A program made the position numbers and the translations under genes. Below are positions 32,904 to 34,757 of a stretch of DNA of 34,757 bases, one piece after another (the first letter of the stretch is position 1; every line of letters begins with the position of its first letter). The DNA comes from Flavobacteriales bacterium (GTDB taxonomy: Bacteria; Bacteroidota; Bacteroidia; Flavobacteriales_F; PHOS-HE28): positions 1-34,757 of the forward strand of contig JAEUSW010000019.1 of NCBI GenBank assembly GCA_016788285.1. The letters are read 5' to 3'. The notes under the pieces were generated by a model. It saw nothing but the letters and a program-made list of their open reading frames with translations. It did no database searches and had not been told where the DNA came from.

Positions 32904-33731
32904 TCAGGCCCAGCCGAGCCCGGCGGGGATGGGCTCCAGCACGGGGGGCACCATCACCAGGTGGCCCCGCTCGTGCACGTGCAGGTGGATGCGGGCGGGG
33001 TCGCGCCGCGCGAAGGCCTGGCCCCAGGGCAGGCGGATCACCCGGTCGAAGCGGCCCAGGTGCAGGTGGGCGTGCAGGTCGTGCGTCCGCAGGTGGCGCA
33101 CCACCCCCCCCGGATCGGGCTCGATGGCCCGCAGGCTCAGCCACACGTCGTGCACCAGCTGGCGCTTGGCGGGGTTGTCCGTGTGCTGGGTGAGGAACTG
33201 GTGGAACTTGGTGCTGATGAGGCCGGTGCGGTGCACGGTGTCCACCACGCGGAACCAGCCCTCGGGGCGGTGCAGGAAGCGGTGGTAGAGCTGGCGGCCC
33301 ACCCGGTAGCGGCTCAGGGCGCGGTACCAGGGGTTGCGCACCAGGCCGTCCGGGGCGAAGAGCAGCAGGCCGGCGCTGCGCGCGGGCAGCTGTTCCAGCA
33401 GGCTCAGCGCCATCCGCCCGCCGAGGCTGAACCCCGCGTACCACGCCTGCTCGATGCCCTGGTGGTCCAGGTAGGCCTGCATCAGGTCCCGCCATTCCGC
33501 GGGCCGCAGGGGGTGGTCCACCGTGCGCCCGGGCGGAAAGCGGCTGCCGCCATGGAACCACAGGTCGAAGGCGTGCAGCGTCACCCGGGGCCCCCAGGCC
33601 GCCACCGCCGGGTCGAAGTCGCGCACCGAGCCGCCGTAGCCGTGGAAGGCCAGCACATGCACCGGGCCCGTGCCGCTCACCCGGTGGGCGATGGAGAGGG
33701 GGCCGTGGGCAAAGAGCTGGTCGGCGGGCAT
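32904..33731 (-). CDS. Alpha/beta hydrolase
   Basis: The product is 275 residues from the ATG at 33731. The alpha/beta hydrolase fold is visible in VHVLAFHGYGGSVRDFDP (oxyanion region, residues 25-41), FDLWFHGGSRFP, the nucleophile elbow GFSLGG with S102, LLLFAPDGLV, and HVHERGHLVMVPP with the catalytic His near 257. The acid is probably the Asp in GRFDRVIRLP. The substrate is unknown; carboxylester or thioester hydrolysis is typical. A longer open frame to 33956 is low-complexity and ignored. It is divergent from carB across a 285-base gap. Confidence 0.85.
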   Translation of the reverse strand: MPADQLFAHGPLSIAHRVSGTGPVHVLAFHGYGGSVRDFDPAVAAWGPRVTLHAFDLWFHGGSRFPPGRTVDHPLRPAEWRDLMQAYLDHQGIEQAWYAGFSLGGRMALSLLEQLPARSAGLLLFAPDGLVRNPWYRALSRYRVGRQLYHRFLHRPEGWFRVVDTVHRTGLISTKFHQFLTQHTDNPAKRQLVHDVWLSLRAIEPDPGGVVRHLRTHDLHAHLHLGRFDRVIRLPWGQAFARRDPARIHLHVHERGHLVMVPPVLEPIPAGLGWA

Positions 33732-34016
33732 GGGGCGAAGATCGGGAGCAGGGAAGGGGTGGGACCACGGGACCAGGTGCGCAGGTGAACATCCCGCAGG
33801 GCGGGACGGGTCGTGCGCATGCGACCATGTGCTCCTGGCGGGCGGTCCGGAACGCGGGCCCAGATGCGCACATGCACATGGCGGGAGGGCCGTGGTGCGT
33901 GGAAACCACCTGCGCACATGGGCATTTCTTCTCCACGATCCCCCCGGCTTTTCCACGATCCCCGCCCCGGCCCGGGCGCGCGGGTACCTTTGTGCTCCGG
34001 TACCCAGCTACCGGAC
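33732..34016. promoter_or_regulatory. Intergenic region with repeated motifs upstream of carB
   Basis: No gene is seen. The palindrome TGCGCA occurs at 33778-33783, 33814-33819, 33865-33870 and 33911-33916; the last two extend to TGCGCACATG. TCCACGATCCCC occurs twice, at 33932-33943 and 33952-33963, one double-helix turn pair (20 bp) apart. The -7 box lies in an inverted repeat. This arrangement suggests operator sites or a structured leader region. Confidence 0.4.
33982..34005 (+). promoter_or_regulatory. carB promoter within an inverted repeat
   Basis: TACCTTTG (33985-33992) fits the -7 box 24 bases before the carB ATG. GGGTACC (33982-33988) and GGTACCC (33999-34005) form a perfect 7-bp inverted repeat with a 10-base loop covering the box and the likely transcription start. 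Confidence 0.45.

Positions 34017-34757
<741 letters not shown>

Overview
The window looks like a chromosome segment of a GC-rich member of the Bacteroidota, probably Flavobacteriales-like; the exact lineage is inferred. Three observations support this. A large secreted protein ends in a type IX secretion (T9SS) sorting domain. Many promoters carry the Bacteroidota -7 box TAnnTTTG, several with a TTG 19-20 bp upstream, and Shine-Dalgarno sequences are scarce. The housekeeping run birA / rsfS-ftsH-(DUF2007)-cdsA / psd resembles the order I know from this phylum.

Layout. (1) 1-750: the 3' end of an unidentified conserved gene, then tRNA-Glu(UUC). (2) About 751-3050: an AT-richer accessory segment beside the tRNA. 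It holds hairpins, a two-gene membrane-protein cassette that I do not recognise (1249-2205), and two tiny reverse-strand ORFs. (3) 3144-12526: a one-strand exopolysaccharide/capsule operon with an outer-membrane export lipoprotein, Wzc-like chain-length regulator and tyrosine kinase, Wzx-like flippase, zinc-ribbon plus GT61-like protein, GNT-I/HlpA-like glycosyltransferase, Wzy-like polymerase, GT2 and a hexapeptide acetyltransferase. (4) 12595-15315, reverse: a T9SS-exported beta-helix protein. (5) 15440-19697: GT4, NAD-dependent epimerase, WecG/TagA-like transferase and an initiating sugar-phosphate transferase that lacks the usual membrane-spanning N-terminus. (6) 19767-27195: rpsT, radC, then a tightly packed run of wecB, an alpha/alpha-barrel protein, a polysaccharide-deacetylase-like protein, a FemAB/GNAT-like protein, upp, a membrane protein and a YjjG-like phosphatase. 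(7) 27181-31810, reverse: lipoprotein, psd, cdsA, DUF2007, ftsH, rsfS. (8) 31889-34757: birA, rpmH, a reverse-strand alpha/beta hydrolase and the 5' part of carB.

How the genes work together. Regions 3 to 5 together encode a nearly complete Wzx/Wzy-type surface polysaccharide pathway: initiation (18546 gene), sugar additions (GT2, GT4, GT61-like, WecG-like, GNT-I-like), flipping, polymerisation, chain-length control and export. The wecB run could supply UDP-ManNAc for the WecG-like enzyme and add modifying enzymes. The housekeeping regions cover membrane phospholipid synthesis, protein quality control, translation and pyrimidine metabolism.

The parts most likely to be new are the 1249-2205 membrane pair with competing hairpins in its leader, the wecB-linked modification cassette, the truncated initiating transferase, and the repeat-rich carB upstream region.
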